DNA from: Rhodovulum sp.
Lineage (GTDB): Bacteria > Pseudomonadota > Alphaproteobacteria > Rhodobacterales > Rhodobacteraceae
NCBI GenBank assembly: GCA_020637615.1
Contig: JACKKC010000002.1
Span: 1 to 64,000, forward strand
DNA: 64,000 nt
Direction: 5' to 3'
The translations under genes were made by a program, and so were the position numbers. The number at the start of each line of letters is the position of its first letter. Within the stretch, counting starts at the first letter, position 1. The notes beneath the pieces were generated by a model, which was not told where the DNA came from, did no database searches, and worked only from the letters and a program-made list of their open reading frames with translations. Below are positions 46,559-55,820 of this stretch, in pieces.

Positions 46559-47716
46559 ATGAGGCTCTCTCACAAGGCCGAGCCGCATTTCTCGCAACCG
46601 GTTCGGCAGATCGTGATGATGCTGATCGTCCTGGGGCTGGCGGTCGCCGGCGGCATCCTCGTCTTCCCGGCGGTGGCGCCGATCTTCCTCGCCTCGCCCT
46701 GGTTGAACGGCTTCATCGGCATCGTCTTCCTGGCCGGCGTCGCCGCCTGCTTCTGGCAGGTCTTCACGCTGATCGCCTCGGTGAGCTGGATCGAGGGCTT
46801 CGCCGCCGACCGGCCGGGCCATGAATTCACCAAGGCGCCACGGCTGCTCGCCTCGCTCGCGGCGCTGCTCTCGGAGCGCCGCGCCCGACGGGCGCTGACC
46901 TCGAGCTCCACGGGCTCGATCCTGCAATCGGTCGGGACGCGCATCGACGAGCAGCGCGATCTCACGCGCTACATCATCAACCTCCTGATCTTCCTCGGCC
47001 TGCTCGGCACCTTCTACGGGCTCGCCACCGTGGTGCCGGCGGTGGTCGACACGATCCGCTCGCTCGCCCCGCAGGAGGGGCAGAGCGCCATCGAGGTCTT
47101 CGACAACCTGATGAGCGGCCTCGAGGGCCAGCTCTCGGGCATGGGCACCGCCTTCGCCTCCTCGCTGCTCGGGCTCGCCGGGTCGCTGGTGGTGGGGCTG
47201 CTGGAGCTCTTCGGCAGCCATGCCCAGAACCGCTTCTACCGCGAGCTCGAGGAATGGCTCTCCTCGATCACCAAGATCGGCCTGCCGGGGGTGGAGGGCG
47301 AGGAGGCGCTGACGGCGGGCAACGTGCTGGCGGTGATCGGCCAGACCGCCGAGCAGATCGACGGGCTGCGCGAGGTGATGGAGGCCAGCGCCGGCCGCGC
47401 CGCCGAGACCGACGCGCGCATCGCCGAGATGGTGCGCCTGCTCGCCGAGCCCAAGGCGCCGCCGGTGGACAATGCGCTGCTCGAGCGCATCGCCGCGGCG
47501 CAGGAGCGCGTGGCCCTGCTGCTGGAATCCCGCGGCGAGGAGGAGGGCGGCCCCGACGCCGAGACCCGCGCCCGGCTGCGCTCGATCGACACCCAGGTGC
47601 TGCGCATCCTCGAGGATCTCTCCGCCGGCCGGCAGGATCTCGTCACCGAGATCCGCCAGGACATCGCCGGGCTCGCCGAGGCGCTGCGCAGCGTTCTCGC
47701 GCGCGGGAGGCTCTGA
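46559..47716 (+). CDS. MotA/TolQ/ExbB-like proton-channel protein
   Basis: A 385-residue inner-membrane protein. Two N-terminal helices (about 18-40 and 50-75) and two later helices form the proton-channel core: INLLIFLGLLGTFYGLATVVPA near residue 141 and SGMGTAFASSLLGLAGSLVVG near 193. The C-terminal third (270-385) is a predicted coiled coil. It is followed 3 bases later by a MotB/OmpA-like gene, giving a stator-like pair. No flagellar or Tol genes adjoin. Similar pairs are present in many Rhodobacterales with no assigned role. Confidence 0.85.
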   Translation: MRLSHKAEPHFSQPVRQIVMMLIVLGLAVAGGILVFPAVAPIFLASPWLNGFIGIVFLAGVAACFWQVFTLIASVSWIEGFAADRPGHEFTKAPRLLASLAALLSERRARRALTSSSTGSILQSVGTRIDEQRDLTRYIINLLIFLGLLGTFYGLATVVPAVVDTIRSLAPQEGQSAIEVFDNLMSGLEGQLSGMGTAFASSLLGLAGSLVVGLLELFGSHAQNRFYRELEEWLSSITKIGLPGVEGEEALTAGNVLAVIGQTAEQIDGLREVMEASAGRAAETDARIAEMVRLLAEPKAPPVDNALLERIAAAQERVALLLESRGEEEGGPDAETRARLRSIDTQVLRILEDLSAGRQDLVTEIRQDIAGLAEALRSVLARGRL

Positions 47717-47719
47717 CCC

Positions 47720-49279
47720 ATGGCGCTGAGCCGCCGGGGCGCCGGGCGGTTCCCGGCCTCGATCTGGCCCGGATTCGTCGATGCGATGACGGCGCTGATC
47801 CTGGTGCTCTTCTTCGTGCTCTCGATCTTCATGATCGTGCAGTTCGTGCTGCGCGACACGATCTCGGGGCAGGGCAAGGAGCTCGACGAGCTGTCGCTCC
47901 AGGTCGCCAATCTCGCCGATGCGCTGGGGCTGGAGCGCAGCCGCGCCGATCGCGCGGCCGAGCTGGTCTCGACCCTGACCGCCGAGCGCGATGCCGCCGC
48001 CGCCGCGAGCGCCGATTTCGAGGCGCAGGTGGCGAGCCTGATTGCGCGCAACACCGACCTTTCCGGCCGGCTGGAGAGCGCGGAGGCCGCGAGCGCCGCG
48101 CAGCTGAGCGCCAACGAGGCGCTCGAACGGGCCCTCGCCCAGGCCCGCGAGGAGGTCGATGCCAATGCGGAGGCCGCCCGCCTCGCCGCAGCGCGCCGGG
48201 AGGCGCTGGAGGCGCTCGTGGCATCGCTCCGGACCGATGTCGCGGAGCTGCAGGGCAATCTGGGAGAGAGCGAATCGAGCCTCACCGAAGCCGAGGCGGC
48301 GCGGGTCGCCGAGGCCGCCGCCGCCGAGGAGCTCCGCAGGCGGCTGTCGGAGTCGGATGCGGAGCTGACCGCCATGACCCTCAGCCTCGAGGCGGAGCGC
48401 AAGAAGGCCGAGGAGACCTTGACGCTGCTCGCCGCCGCCGAGGCGGCGCGCGACGCGCTGCAGGGCGACCAGAGCGCGGCGCTTTCCGAGGCCGAGAAGC
48501 ACGCGGCCGAGCTGGCGCAGGCGCGCGCGCTGCTGGCGCAGGAGCAGGAGGTCTCCGCCGAGAGCCAGCGGCAGGTGGCGCTCCTCAACCGGCAGACCGC
48601 CGAGCTGCGCAGCCAGCTCGACGAGCTCCAGGGCCTGCTCGATCTCGCCGAGGCCGGCGATGTCGCCGCCAGGGTCCAGATCGAGAAGCTCGGCGCCAAT
48701 CTCAACGCGGCGCTGGCGCGCGTCGCCGCGGAGGAGCGCGCCCGTGCCGAGGCCGAGGCCGCCCGGGCCGAGCTCGAGGCCCGCGAGCGGGCGCGGCTCG
48801 AGGCGGAGACCAAGGATCTCGCCAGCTACCGTTCCGAGTTCTTCGGACGGATGCGCGCGATCCTTGGGGCGCGCGAGGGCGTGCAGGTCGTCGGCGACCG
48901 CTTCGTCTTCGACAGCGAGGTGCTCTTCCCGCCGGGCTCGGCGACGCTGAACGCCTCCGGCCGGGAGCAGATCGCGCGCGTCGCCCAGGTGATCCGCGAC
49001 ATTTCCGACGACGTGCCGCCGGAGATCGACTGGATCCTGCGCGTCGACGGCCATACCGACAGGGTGCCCGTGACCCCTGGCGGCCCGTTCCGCGACAATT
49101 GGGAGCTCAGCCAGGCCCGCGCGCTCTCGGTGGTGCGCTACATGATCGACACCCAGGGCATCCCCGCGAGCCGCCTCGCCGCCACCGGATTCGGCGAGTT
49201 CCAGCCCCTCGATCCCGGCGACAGCCCCGAAGCGCTGGCCCGCAACCGCCGCATCGAGCTGAAGTTCACCGAGCGGTAG
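47720..49279 (+). CDS. MotB/OmpA-like protein with long coiled coil
   Basis: A 519-residue partner of the upstream channel protein. One transmembrane helix (about 20-42) starts with Asp21 in GFVDAMTALILVLFF, the position of the proton-carrying Asp of MotB. Residues 50-370 are an almost unbroken Ala/Glu/Arg-rich coiled coil, and 380-519 form an OmpA/MotB peptidoglycan-binding domain (GSATLNASGREQIARV, VDGHTDRVPV, NWELSQARALSVVRYM, RRIELKF). The rod could span the periplasm to bind the wall. The load it drives is unknown. Confidence 0.88.
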   Translation: MALSRRGAGRFPASIWPGFVDAMTALILVLFFVLSIFMIVQFVLRDTISGQGKELDELSLQVANLADALGLERSRADRAAELVSTLTAERDAAAAASADFEAQVASLIARNTDLSGRLESAEAASAAQLSANEALERALAQAREEVDANAEAARLAAARREALEALVASLRTDVAELQGNLGESESSLTEAEAARVAEAAAAEELRRRLSESDAELTAMTLSLEAERKKAEETLTLLAAAEAARDALQGDQSAALSEAEKHAAELAQARALLAQEQEVSAESQRQVALLNRQTAELRSQLDELQGLLDLAEAGDVAARVQIEKLGANLNAALARVAAEERARAEAEAARAELEARERARLEAETKDLASYRSEFFGRMRAILGAREGVQVVGDRFVFDSEVLFPPGSATLNASGREQIARVAQVIRDISDDVPPEIDWILRVDGHTDRVPVTPGGPFRDNWELSQARALSVVRYMIDTQGIPASRLAATGFGEFQPLDPGDSPEALARNRRIELKFTER

Positions 49280-49390
49280 GCGTCGCGGCGCTGCGACTGC
49301 CTGCTTCGTTGGGCGAACGGGGTAACCCGCGGCCCTCGCAGGTGCCAGGCCTCCCACCCGTGGTCGGGTTTTCGGAGTGCGGTCGGCCGG

Positions 49391-49545
49391 TGTCGATCGG
49401 GCCGGTGGGAAGGCTGCACTGCCCACGCCCTGCGGCGCGCGCCTCCGGCGACCGGACCGGCCGAGGCGCCACCGGCGCCTCGCCAATGCCGGTCCCGGGG
49501 AATGCTCCGCGGGCCGCGCGGGCGACGCGGCTTTTGCCTGTCCCA
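49391..49545 (+). repeat. Intergenic repeat A, copy A5 (shortened)
   Basis: Plus-oriented copy in the 285-bp gap after the MotB-like gene. It retains GCCCTGCGGCGCGCGCCTCC, CGGACCGGCCGAGGCGCCACC and GGGCCGCGCGGGCGACGCGGC, but much of the outer stem is missing. It is more diverged than A2-A4. Confidence 0.72.
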
Positions 49546-49564
49546 TCCCGGGACCGGTGGCTTG

Positions 49565-50371
49565 TCAATTCCGCCGGCGGCGCATGCGCGCCTCGAAAGC
49601 CCGCAGCGCCAGCGAGAGGCCGACGGTCATCACGAGATAGAGGAAGGCGACCACGTTGTAAGTCTCGAAGAAGCGGAACGAGCCGGCCGCATAGATCTTG
49701 CCGAGCTGGGTGATGTCCGCGACCCCGAGGACCGAGACCAGGGCGCTGTCCTTGATGAGCGCGATGAAGTCGTTGCCGAGCGGCGGCAGGATGGTGCGGA
49801 TCGCCTGGGGGAAGACGATCAGGCGGAAGCGCTGCCATCCCGAGAGGCCGAGCGCCTTGGCGGCCTCGATCTGGCCGGCATCGACCGACTGGATGCCGGC
49901 GCGGAAGACCTCGGCGATGAAGGCGGAATAGCCGATCGTCAGCGCGAGGATCGCCCGCCACATCAGCGAGAGATCCCGGGTCTGCATGGGCGCGAGCCCC
50001 AGCGGCTCCGCGATCGCGTTCCAGCCCGCCACCAGCGCCGGCGCGGCGACGAAGGCGATGTAGAAGAGCAGCACCAGCATCGGCACGCCGCGGATGATCT
50101 CGATATAGAACCGCGCCGTCTGGCGCAGGATCACCGAGCCCGAGAGCACGCAGACCGCGAGCAGGAGGCCGAGCGCGGCCGCGAGCACGAAGGCCGTCAC
50201 CGTCACGAAGGCGGTCATGCCGATGCCCCGCGACAGGGTGGCGAGGATCCGGGCATAGACCTCGTCGGTCGCGATGTTCCAGAGGATCAGCGCGCCGATC
50301 GCCGCCGCGGCGGCCAGCCACCAGGGAAACTCGCGTTCCGTCCCGGACGAGTGGGGTGTCTCGGGTGTCAT
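49565..50371 (-). CDS. Polar amino-acid ABC transporter permease
   Basis: A 268-residue HisM/GlnP-type permease with about five helices and the EAA loop (GYSAFIAEVFRAGIQSVDAGQIEAAKALGLSGWQRF) that docks the ATPase. It is downstream of a cognate periplasmic binding protein by 64 bases. No ATP-binding gene follows within the window; the next bases are repeat A5. The system must use an ATPase encoded elsewhere. I chose the ATG with AAGGGGGTGGG upstream. Confidence 0.92.
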   Translation of the reverse strand: MTPETPHSSGTEREFPWWLAAAAAIGALILWNIATDEVYARILATLSRGIGMTAFVTVTAFVLAAALGLLLAVCVLSGSVILRQTARFYIEIIRGVPMLVLLFYIAFVAAPALVAGWNAIAEPLGLAPMQTRDLSLMWRAILALTIGYSAFIAEVFRAGIQSVDAGQIEAAKALGLSGWQRFRLIVFPQAIRTILPPLGNDFIALIKDSALVSVLGVADITQLGKIYAAGSFRFFETYNVVAFLYLVMTVGLSLALRAFEARMRRRRN

Positions 50372-50435
50372 AGGCCCACCCCCTTCGATGTTGCGTGCAG
50401 GTCGAGCCGACCGCCGGGATGCGCCGCGCCGGGGT

Positions 50436-51221
50436 TCACATTCCGAGCTGGTATTCCAGGAACCACTTGACATCGAGCGCGTCGAGCGTGCCGTCGGCCT
50501 TCATCTCGGCGATCGCGGCATTGATCGGCGCGACGAGGTCCGAGCCCTTCGGGAATATGAAGCCGAAATCCTCGGCGGCCATCGGCTCGCCGACCAGCTT
50601 GAAGGCGTCGGGGTTCGCCTTGACGTAGCCGTAGCCCGCGGTGGCGTCGGTCAGAACGAGGTCGACGTCGCCGGTGCGGAGCGCCTGCACGCTGGCGCCG
50701 AAGGTCTCGAAGAGCTTGATGCGGGGATTGGCCTCGTCGCCGTCGAGTACCTCGTAGACCGCCGTGTAGAACTGCGTGGTGCCGGGCTGGGCGCCGACCA
50801 GCCCGTCCTCCAATGCGGCAAAACCCGCGGGGTCGTCGAAGCGGTCCTCGTCGGCGCGCACCAGCATGAACATCTCCGAGCGCATGTAGGGGTCGGAGAA
50901 GTCCACCATCTCGGCCCGGTCCTCGCGGATCGTGATGCCGTCCATGCCCATGTCGTACTGGCCCTCGGAGACGGCGGGGATCATCGCATCCCAGCTCGAG
51001 TTCTGGTAGGTGACGGTCATGTTCAGGCGCTTCGCGATCTCGGCCATGGCGTCGAATTCCCAGCCGATCGCCTTGCCCGAGCCGGGCTCGACGAACTGCA
51101 ACGGCGGATAGGCGTTCTCGGTCACCACGACCACCTCCCGCCCGCCCAGGTCGGGAAGCTCGGCGGCGGCCGGGGCGGCGAGGGCGGCGGCGAGGAAGGC
51201 TGCGCGGATCAGGGTTCGCAT
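50436..51221 (-). CDS. Amino-acid ABC transporter substrate-binding protein
   Basis: A 261-residue periplasmic protein of the SBP_bac_3 family. The signal peptide (about 1-20, ALAAPAAAE) is followed by VVTENAYPPLQFVEPGSGKAIGWEFDAMAEIAKRLN, then GITIREDRAEMVDFSDPYM, and a second lobe with FETFGASVQALRTGDVDLVLTDA. The ligand is probably a polar amino acid. It is the first gene of a two-gene uptake operon with the permease at 49565, divergent from pcs. Confidence 0.92.
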   Translation of the reverse strand: MRTLIRAAFLAAALAAPAAAELPDLGGREVVVVTENAYPPLQFVEPGSGKAIGWEFDAMAEIAKRLNMTVTYQNSSWDAMIPAVSEGQYDMGMDGITIREDRAEMVDFSDPYMRSEMFMLVRADEDRFDDPAGFAALEDGLVGAQPGTTQFYTAVYEVLDGDEANPRIKLFETFGASVQALRTGDVDLVLTDATAGYGYVKANPDAFKLVGEPMAAEDFGFIFPKGSDLVAPINAAIAEMKADGTLDALDVKWFLEYQLGM

Positions 51222-51346
51222 GGAGGGCCTCGGAAGCTTCTGGATGCGGTCGCGGCGAGAATGGGCCAGGTCGGTTCGGGGGGCAAGTGGGCAGACTTTC
51301 CCGAAAGAGGCTTTCTCTCCGGCGGGGAATTGCCTAACTGGTAGCG

Positions 51347-52054
51347 ATGAAGACAAAGCCGCTCGCATTCTCGGTGCATCTCTTCACCGCCTCCGGCGCG
51401 GCGCTGGCGCTCATGGCGCTGGTCGCGGCGACCCAGGGAAACTGGCGGCTGATGTTCGGCTGGCTCGGCATCGCGCTCATCGTCGACGGGATCGACGGGC
51501 CGCTGGCGCGGCGTGTGAACATCAAGAAGAACGCCTCGAACTGGGACGGCGTGGTGCTCGATCTGGTGATCGACTACCTGACCTATGTCTTCATCCCGGC
51601 CTATGCCCTGATCTATTCCGACCTGCTGCCCTCGCCCTGGGGCCTCGTGGCGGCCCTGCTGATCGCGCTCACCGGCGTGGTCTATTTCGCCGATGTGCGC
51701 ATGAAGTCGGCGGACAATTGCTTCGTCGGCTTTCCCGCGGTCTGGCAGATGCCGCTCCTGGTCTTCCTGACCTTCTCGCCGCCGGTCTGGCTGACCTCGG
51801 CCACGATCATCGTGCTGGCGCTCGCCCAGTTCACCTGGCTCAAGTTCGTCCACCCCGTCCGCACCGAGCGCTGGCGCGCGGCGACCCTGCCGGTGACGCT
51901 GCTCTGGGTGGTCCTCGGCGGCTGGTCGGTCTGGGCCGAATTCGAGCCGCCGCTGGCGGTCAAGCTCGGGCTGCTCGCGACGAGCGTCTGGCTGCTCTTC
52001 GTGGGCATCGTGATGCAGGCCCGGCCGGTGCGGCAGACGGTCATCGCGGAATAG
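51347..52054 (+). CDS. pcs: Phosphatidylcholine synthase
   Basis: A 235-residue inner-membrane enzyme that condenses CDP-diacylglycerol with choline to phosphatidylcholine. About seven hydrophobic segments surround the CDP-alcohol phosphotransferase motif, DGPLARR..NWDGVVLDLVID near residues 51-77 (DG-x2-AR-x8-G-x3-D-x3-D). MKSADNCFVGFPAVWQM is specific to Pcs. It links to choline supply in this alphaproteobacterium. The 125-bp gap upstream holds the divergent promoters of pcs and the binding-protein gene. Confidence 0.93.
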   Translation: MKTKPLAFSVHLFTASGAALALMALVAATQGNWRLMFGWLGIALIVDGIDGPLARRVNIKKNASNWDGVVLDLVIDYLTYVFIPAYALIYSDLLPSPWGLVAALLIALTGVVYFADVRMKSADNCFVGFPAVWQMPLLVFLTFSPPVWLTSATIIVLALAQFTWLKFVHPVRTERWRAATLPVTLLWVVLGGWSVWAEFEPPLAVKLGLLATSVWLLFVGIVMQARPVRQTVIAE

Positions 52055-52110
52055 GCAGGCTTCGGGGATCCCGCGGGCGCGGCCTTCGGGCCGGTGCCCG
52101 TCTCCCCGTG

Positions 52111-52220
52111 GTGGTGCCGCCCTTCCCCGCGGATTGCCAATTGCCGGCGACGTCCGGCTTCCTCCGCGTCCTCGCTCGCGCGCCACGGCCGACCGGCGCC
52201 CGCGGCCGTTGTGCCGGGCC
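52111..52220 (+). repeat. Intergenic repeat C, copy C3 (partial)
   Basis: Fragment of family C: CTTCCCCGCGGATTGCCAA on the left, followed by CTCGCTCGCGCGCCACGGCCGACCGG, which corresponds to the second half of C1. The hairpin core is deleted. It lies directly before repeat A6 in the 486-bp pcs-ileS gap, a second C-A junction like that at 28545. Confidence 0.6.
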
Positions 52221-52228
52221 TGCGGGCA

Positions 52229-52460
52229 GGGAAAAGGCCGCGCCCCGCGCGGCCCGCACCACATGGCCCGGACCGATAAGGCGAGGCGCCGGTGGTGCCT
52301 TGCCCGGTCCGGTCGCCTGGAGGCGCGAGCCGCAGGGCGAGGGAGGGGCAGCTTCACCGTCGGTTGAGGATCGGGGCGCGTCGGCCCTGGCCGGTGCGCC
52401 TCGCGCGCCGGCCCCCGGCAGGGCCGGCGCGGCCCGATCGCCACGGGTCCATCGGGCTGG
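52229..52460 (-). repeat. Intergenic repeat A, copy A6
   Basis: Inverted near-complete copy between convergent pcs and ileS: GGGAAAAGGCCGCGCCCCGC, AGGCGCCGGTGGTGCCTTGC, CGGTCGCCTGGAGGCGCGAG and CCGGCCCCCGGCAGGGCCGG. It is close to A2 and A3. The remaining 80 bases up to the ileS stop show nothing. Confidence 0.82.
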
Positions 52461-52540
52461 AGCCCCTTGGCCGCGGGCGGAAGGAGGGCCGACGGAGAGG
52501 GTCGTCGGTATCAGCCGGTCTTCGTCGGCCGGCCGCGCTG

Positions 52541-55500
52541 TCAGCCGAGCGCCTCGTCGCAGCGGGCGCAGACCTGCGCATGGCGGTGGGTTCCGACGTC
52601 GGGCAGGATGCGCCAGCAACGGGCGCATTTCTCGCCTTCCGCCGGCGCGAAGACCACGGCGACCCCTGGCACGTCGTCGAGCGTGAAAGCCCCGGCCGGC
52701 GTCTCCGCATCGCTCAGGCGGAGGTCCGAGACGATGCAGATGTCGGCAAAGGGCACGCCGGCGAGCAGGGCGCGGGTGTCGGCATCCGCGACATGGACCA
52801 GCGGTGCGGCTTCGAGGCTCGCGCCGATCCGCTTCTCGCGCCGTTCGACCTCGAGCGCACCGGTCACGACCCGCCGCGCCTGGCGGATCACCTCCCATTT
52901 CGCGGCGAGCGCCGGGTCGCGCCATGCGGCGGGGGTCGGCGGGAAGTCCATCAGATGCACCGAGCTCCGGTCGCCCGGGAAGCGCTCGAGCCAGACCTCC
53001 TCCATGGTGAAGACGAGGATCGGCGCCAGCCATGTGGTCAGGCGGCGGTGCAGCAGGTCGAGCACCGTGCGCGCGGCGAGGCGGCGCGGGCTGGCGGCCG
53101 CGTCGCAATAGAGCGCGTCCTTGCGGATGTCGAAATAGACCGAGGAGAGATCGACGGTACAGAACTGGAAGAGATGGTGGAAGACGTGCTGGAAGTCGTA
53201 GGCGGCATAGCCCGCCCGCACGATGGCGTCGAGCTCGGCCAGCCGGTGCAGGACCCAGCGCTCGAGTTCCGGCATGGCGTCGGGCTCGATGCGCTCGGCC
53301 TCGTCGAAGCCCTCCAGCGCCCCGAGCAGGAAGCGCATCGTGTTGCGAAGCCGCCGGTAGGCATCCGCCGAGCCCTTGAGGATCTCCGGCCCGATGCGCT
53401 GGTCGGCGGTGTAATCCGCCTGCGCCACCCAGAGCCGCAGGATGTCGGCGCCGTACTGCCGCACCACGTCCTCGGGCGCCACGGTATTGCCCAGGGACTT
53501 GGACATCTTCATGCCGCGCTCGTCGAGGGTGAAGCCGTGGGTCAGCACACCTTCGTAGGGCGCGCGGCCCATGGTGCCACAGGCCTGGAGCATCGAGGAA
53601 TGGAACCAGCCGCGATGCTGGTCGGTGCCCTCGAGATAGAGGCTCGCCGGCCAGAGCCCGTCCGCCCGGTCGCGCAGGACGAAGGCATGCGTCGAGCCGG
53701 AATCGAACCAGACGTCGAGGATATCGGTGACCTTCTCCCATTCCGCCGGATCGTGGTCGTTGCCCAGGAAGCGCGCCGCCGCGTCCTCGCGAAACCAGGC
53801 GTCGGCGCCCTCGATGCGGAAGGTCTCGGCGATGCGGGCGTTCACCCCCGCGTCGCGCAGGATCTCGACCCCGCCGTCGGCCTGCCGCTTCACGAAGCAG
53901 GTCAGCGGCACGCCCCAGGCCCGCTGGCGCGACAGCACCCAGTCGGGCCGGACCTCGATCATCGAATGGAGGCGGTTGCGCCCGCTCTGCGGCGTCCAGG
54001 TCACCAGCCGGTCGATCGAGGTCAGCGCCCGCTCGCGGATCGTTGTGCCGAAATCGTCCATGCCGTCGTCGAGCCGCTTGTCGATGGCGACGAACCATTG
54101 CGGCGTGTTGCGGTAGATCACCGGGGCCTTGGAGCGCCAGGAATGCGGGTAGGAATGCGTCAGCCTTCCGCGGGCGATCAGGGCGCCGGCCGCGGCGAGG
54201 GCCTCGATGACCCGCGGGTTCGCGTCCTTCTCCTTGCCCTTGTGATCGAAGATCAGCGCCCCGCCGAAGAGCGGCAGGTCGGCGCGGAAGCTCGAATCCT
54301 CCAGCACGTTGAAGGTCATCGGCAGGCCGTGCTTCACTCCGAGCACGTAGTCGTCGGCGCCATGCGAGGGCGCGGTATGGACGAAGCCCGTGCCCGCCTC
54401 CTCGGTGACGTGGTCGCCCGGCAGCACCGGCACGTCGTAGTCCCATTCGCCGGCCGCGCCCGCGGCGCCGCGCAGCGGATGGGCGCAGACCAGCGCCGCC
54501 AGTTCCTCCGGCGTCACCTTGCGGAGATGCGCGAAACGCTCGACCCGCGCCTTCTCGAAGACCTCGGCCGCCAGTCGGTCGGCCAGGATGTAGCGGTCGC
54601 CCGTCTTCGCCCAGTTGTCGGGGGCCGCGTCCTCGATCTCGTAGAGCCCGTAGCTGATCTCCGGGCCGAAGGCGACCGCGCGGTTCTGCGGGATGGTCCA
54701 GGGCGTGGTGGTCCAGATGACTACCGAGGTGCCCACTAGGTCCTTCGGAGGGTTCCCGATCTGCTCCCTCAGGCTCTCGGTAGGCCCTCTGTCAATTCTA
54801 GCCTGTCCGGTCGCAAGGTCTTTGACCGGAGCGCTCCGCACGTAGGCGTTGCTTTGGCCGAGTGCTTCAACGAAGCGGTCGACATCGACCTGGACCACCG
54901 GGAACTTCACCCAGATCGTGTGGCTCTGGTGGTCGCGGTATTCCACCTCGGCCTCGGCGAGCGCGGTCTTCTCCACCGGCGACCACATCACCGGCTTGGA
55001 GCCGAGATAGAGCGAGCCGTTCATCACGAACTTCATGAATTCCTCGGCGATCACCGCCTCGGCGTCGAAGGCCATGGTGAGATAGGGATCGGCCCAGTTG
55101 CCGGTGACGCCGAGCCGCTTGAACTCCTCGCGCTGGATGTCCACCCAGGATTCCGCGAAGCGGCGGCATTCGGCGCGCAGCTCGTTTACCGGGACCTCGT
55201 CCTTGTTCCGGCCCTTGGCGCGGTACTGCTCCTCGATCTTCCATTCGATCGGCAGGCCGTGGCAGTCCCAGCCCGGCACGTAGCGGCTGTCCTTGCCCAT
55301 CATCTGCTGCGAGCGCACGACGAAATCCTTGAGGATCTTGTTCAGGGCGTGGCCGATGTGGAGATGCCCGTTGGCGTAGGGCGGCCCGTCGTGGAGCACG
55401 AAGGCCTCCCGCCCCGCCGCGGTCTCGCGCAGCCGGTCGTAGACGCCGATGCGCTCCCAGCGGGCCAGCCATTCCGGTTCGCGCTGCGGCAGGCCGGCGC

Positions 55501-55576
55501 GCATGGGGAAGGCGGTCTTGGGCAGGAAGAGCGTGTCCTTGTAGTCGGGCAGGTCGGTCGTCGTCTCGGCGCACAT
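52541..55576 (-). CDS. ileS: Isoleucyl-tRNA synthetase with an unusual in-frame insertion
   Basis: A 1011-residue class I synthetase that charges tRNA-Ile and edits misactivated valine. It has the HIGH box in NGHLHIGH (residues 71-76), the editing domain with TTTPWTIP, KMSKS in GMKMSKSLGN near residue 689, and a C-terminal zinc finger (CARCWRILPDV..CARC). Between IWVKFPV and VVIWTTTPW, about 50 residues (SNAYVRSAPVKDLATGQARI, then RGPTESLREQIGNPPKDL) are inserted. They are absent from the related enzymes I know, and the DNA there is less GC-rich than the rest. The frame is preserved, so it is probably tolerated. Confidence 0.96.
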   Translation of the reverse strand: MCAETTTDLPDYKDTLFLPKTAFPMRAGLPQREPEWLARWERIGVYDRLRETAAGREAFVLHDGPPYANGHLHIGHALNKILKDFVVRSQQMMGKDSRYVPGWDCHGLPIEWKIEEQYRAKGRNKDEVPVNELRAECRRFAESWVDIQREEFKRLGVTGNWADPYLTMAFDAEAVIAEEFMKFVMNGSLYLGSKPVMWSPVEKTALAEAEVEYRDHQSHTIWVKFPVVQVDVDRFVEALGQSNAYVRSAPVKDLATGQARIDRGPTESLREQIGNPPKDLVGTSVVIWTTTPWTIPQNRAVAFGPEISYGLYEIEDAAPDNWAKTGDRYILADRLAAEVFEKARVERFAHLRKVTPEELAALVCAHPLRGAAGAAGEWDYDVPVLPGDHVTEEAGTGFVHTAPSHGADDYVLGVKHGLPMTFNVLEDSSFRADLPLFGGALIFDHKGKEKDANPRVIEALAAAGALIARGRLTHSYPHSWRSKAPVIYRNTPQWFVAIDKRLDDGMDDFGTTIRERALTSIDRLVTWTPQSGRNRLHSMIEVRPDWVLSRQRAWGVPLTCFVKRQADGGVEILRDAGVNARIAETFRIEGADAWFREDAAARFLGNDHDPAEWEKVTDILDVWFDSGSTHAFVLRDRADGLWPASLYLEGTDQHRGWFHSSMLQACGTMGRAPYEGVLTHGFTLDERGMKMSKSLGNTVAPEDVVRQYGADILRLWVAQADYTADQRIGPEILKGSADAYRRLRNTMRFLLGALEGFDEAERIEPDAMPELERWVLHRLAELDAIVRAGYAAYDFQHVFHHLFQFCTVDLSSVYFDIRKDALYCDAAASPRRLAARTVLDLLHRRLTTWLAPILVFTMEEVWLERFPGDRSSVHLMDFPPTPAAWRDPALAAKWEVIRQARRVVTGALEVERREKRIGASLEAAPLVHVADADTRALLAGVPFADICIVSDLRLSDAETPAGAFTLDDVPGVAVVFAPAEGEKCARCWRILPDVGTHRHAQVCARCDEALG
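54730..54897 (-). other. In-frame low-GC insertion inside ileS editing-domain entry
   Basis: On the coding strand the segment contains AT-richer stretches (AGGCTAGAATTGACAGAGGG) and the palindromes GGAGCGCTCC and CCGGTC..GACCGG. Codon use differs from that of the flanks. It may be an in-frame palindromic element of the kind known in Rickettsia, or just a lineage-specific loop; this is inference. Confidence 0.4.
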
Positions 55577-55820
55577 CGGGCGGGCCTTCCGTCAGGTCGA
55601 ATGGGATTGTCTCGTGGCGCGGGCCATCGGTCTCCGGCGGCTCCGTGAGGTCAGAGCGCCGGGGCGGTAATTCGGATGGGGATGCCGATCTGCCTGAACA
55701 TGGCAGGGGGTATAGACCCCGGTCCGGCGCGCTTCAATTGGCTTTTCCCCTGCCGGGGTGTGGCGGGAGGAAGCGACGGCCGGTTGTTTTTCCGGCGGGC
55801 CGGGGCGGGGGCATGCCGGG

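Noticed and set aside
46559..49279. Zorya anti-phage system (ZorA/ZorB-like pair)
   Set aside because: Only the motor-like genes are present. No ZorC/ZorD or ZorE partner follows; the next gene is a transporter permease on the other strand.
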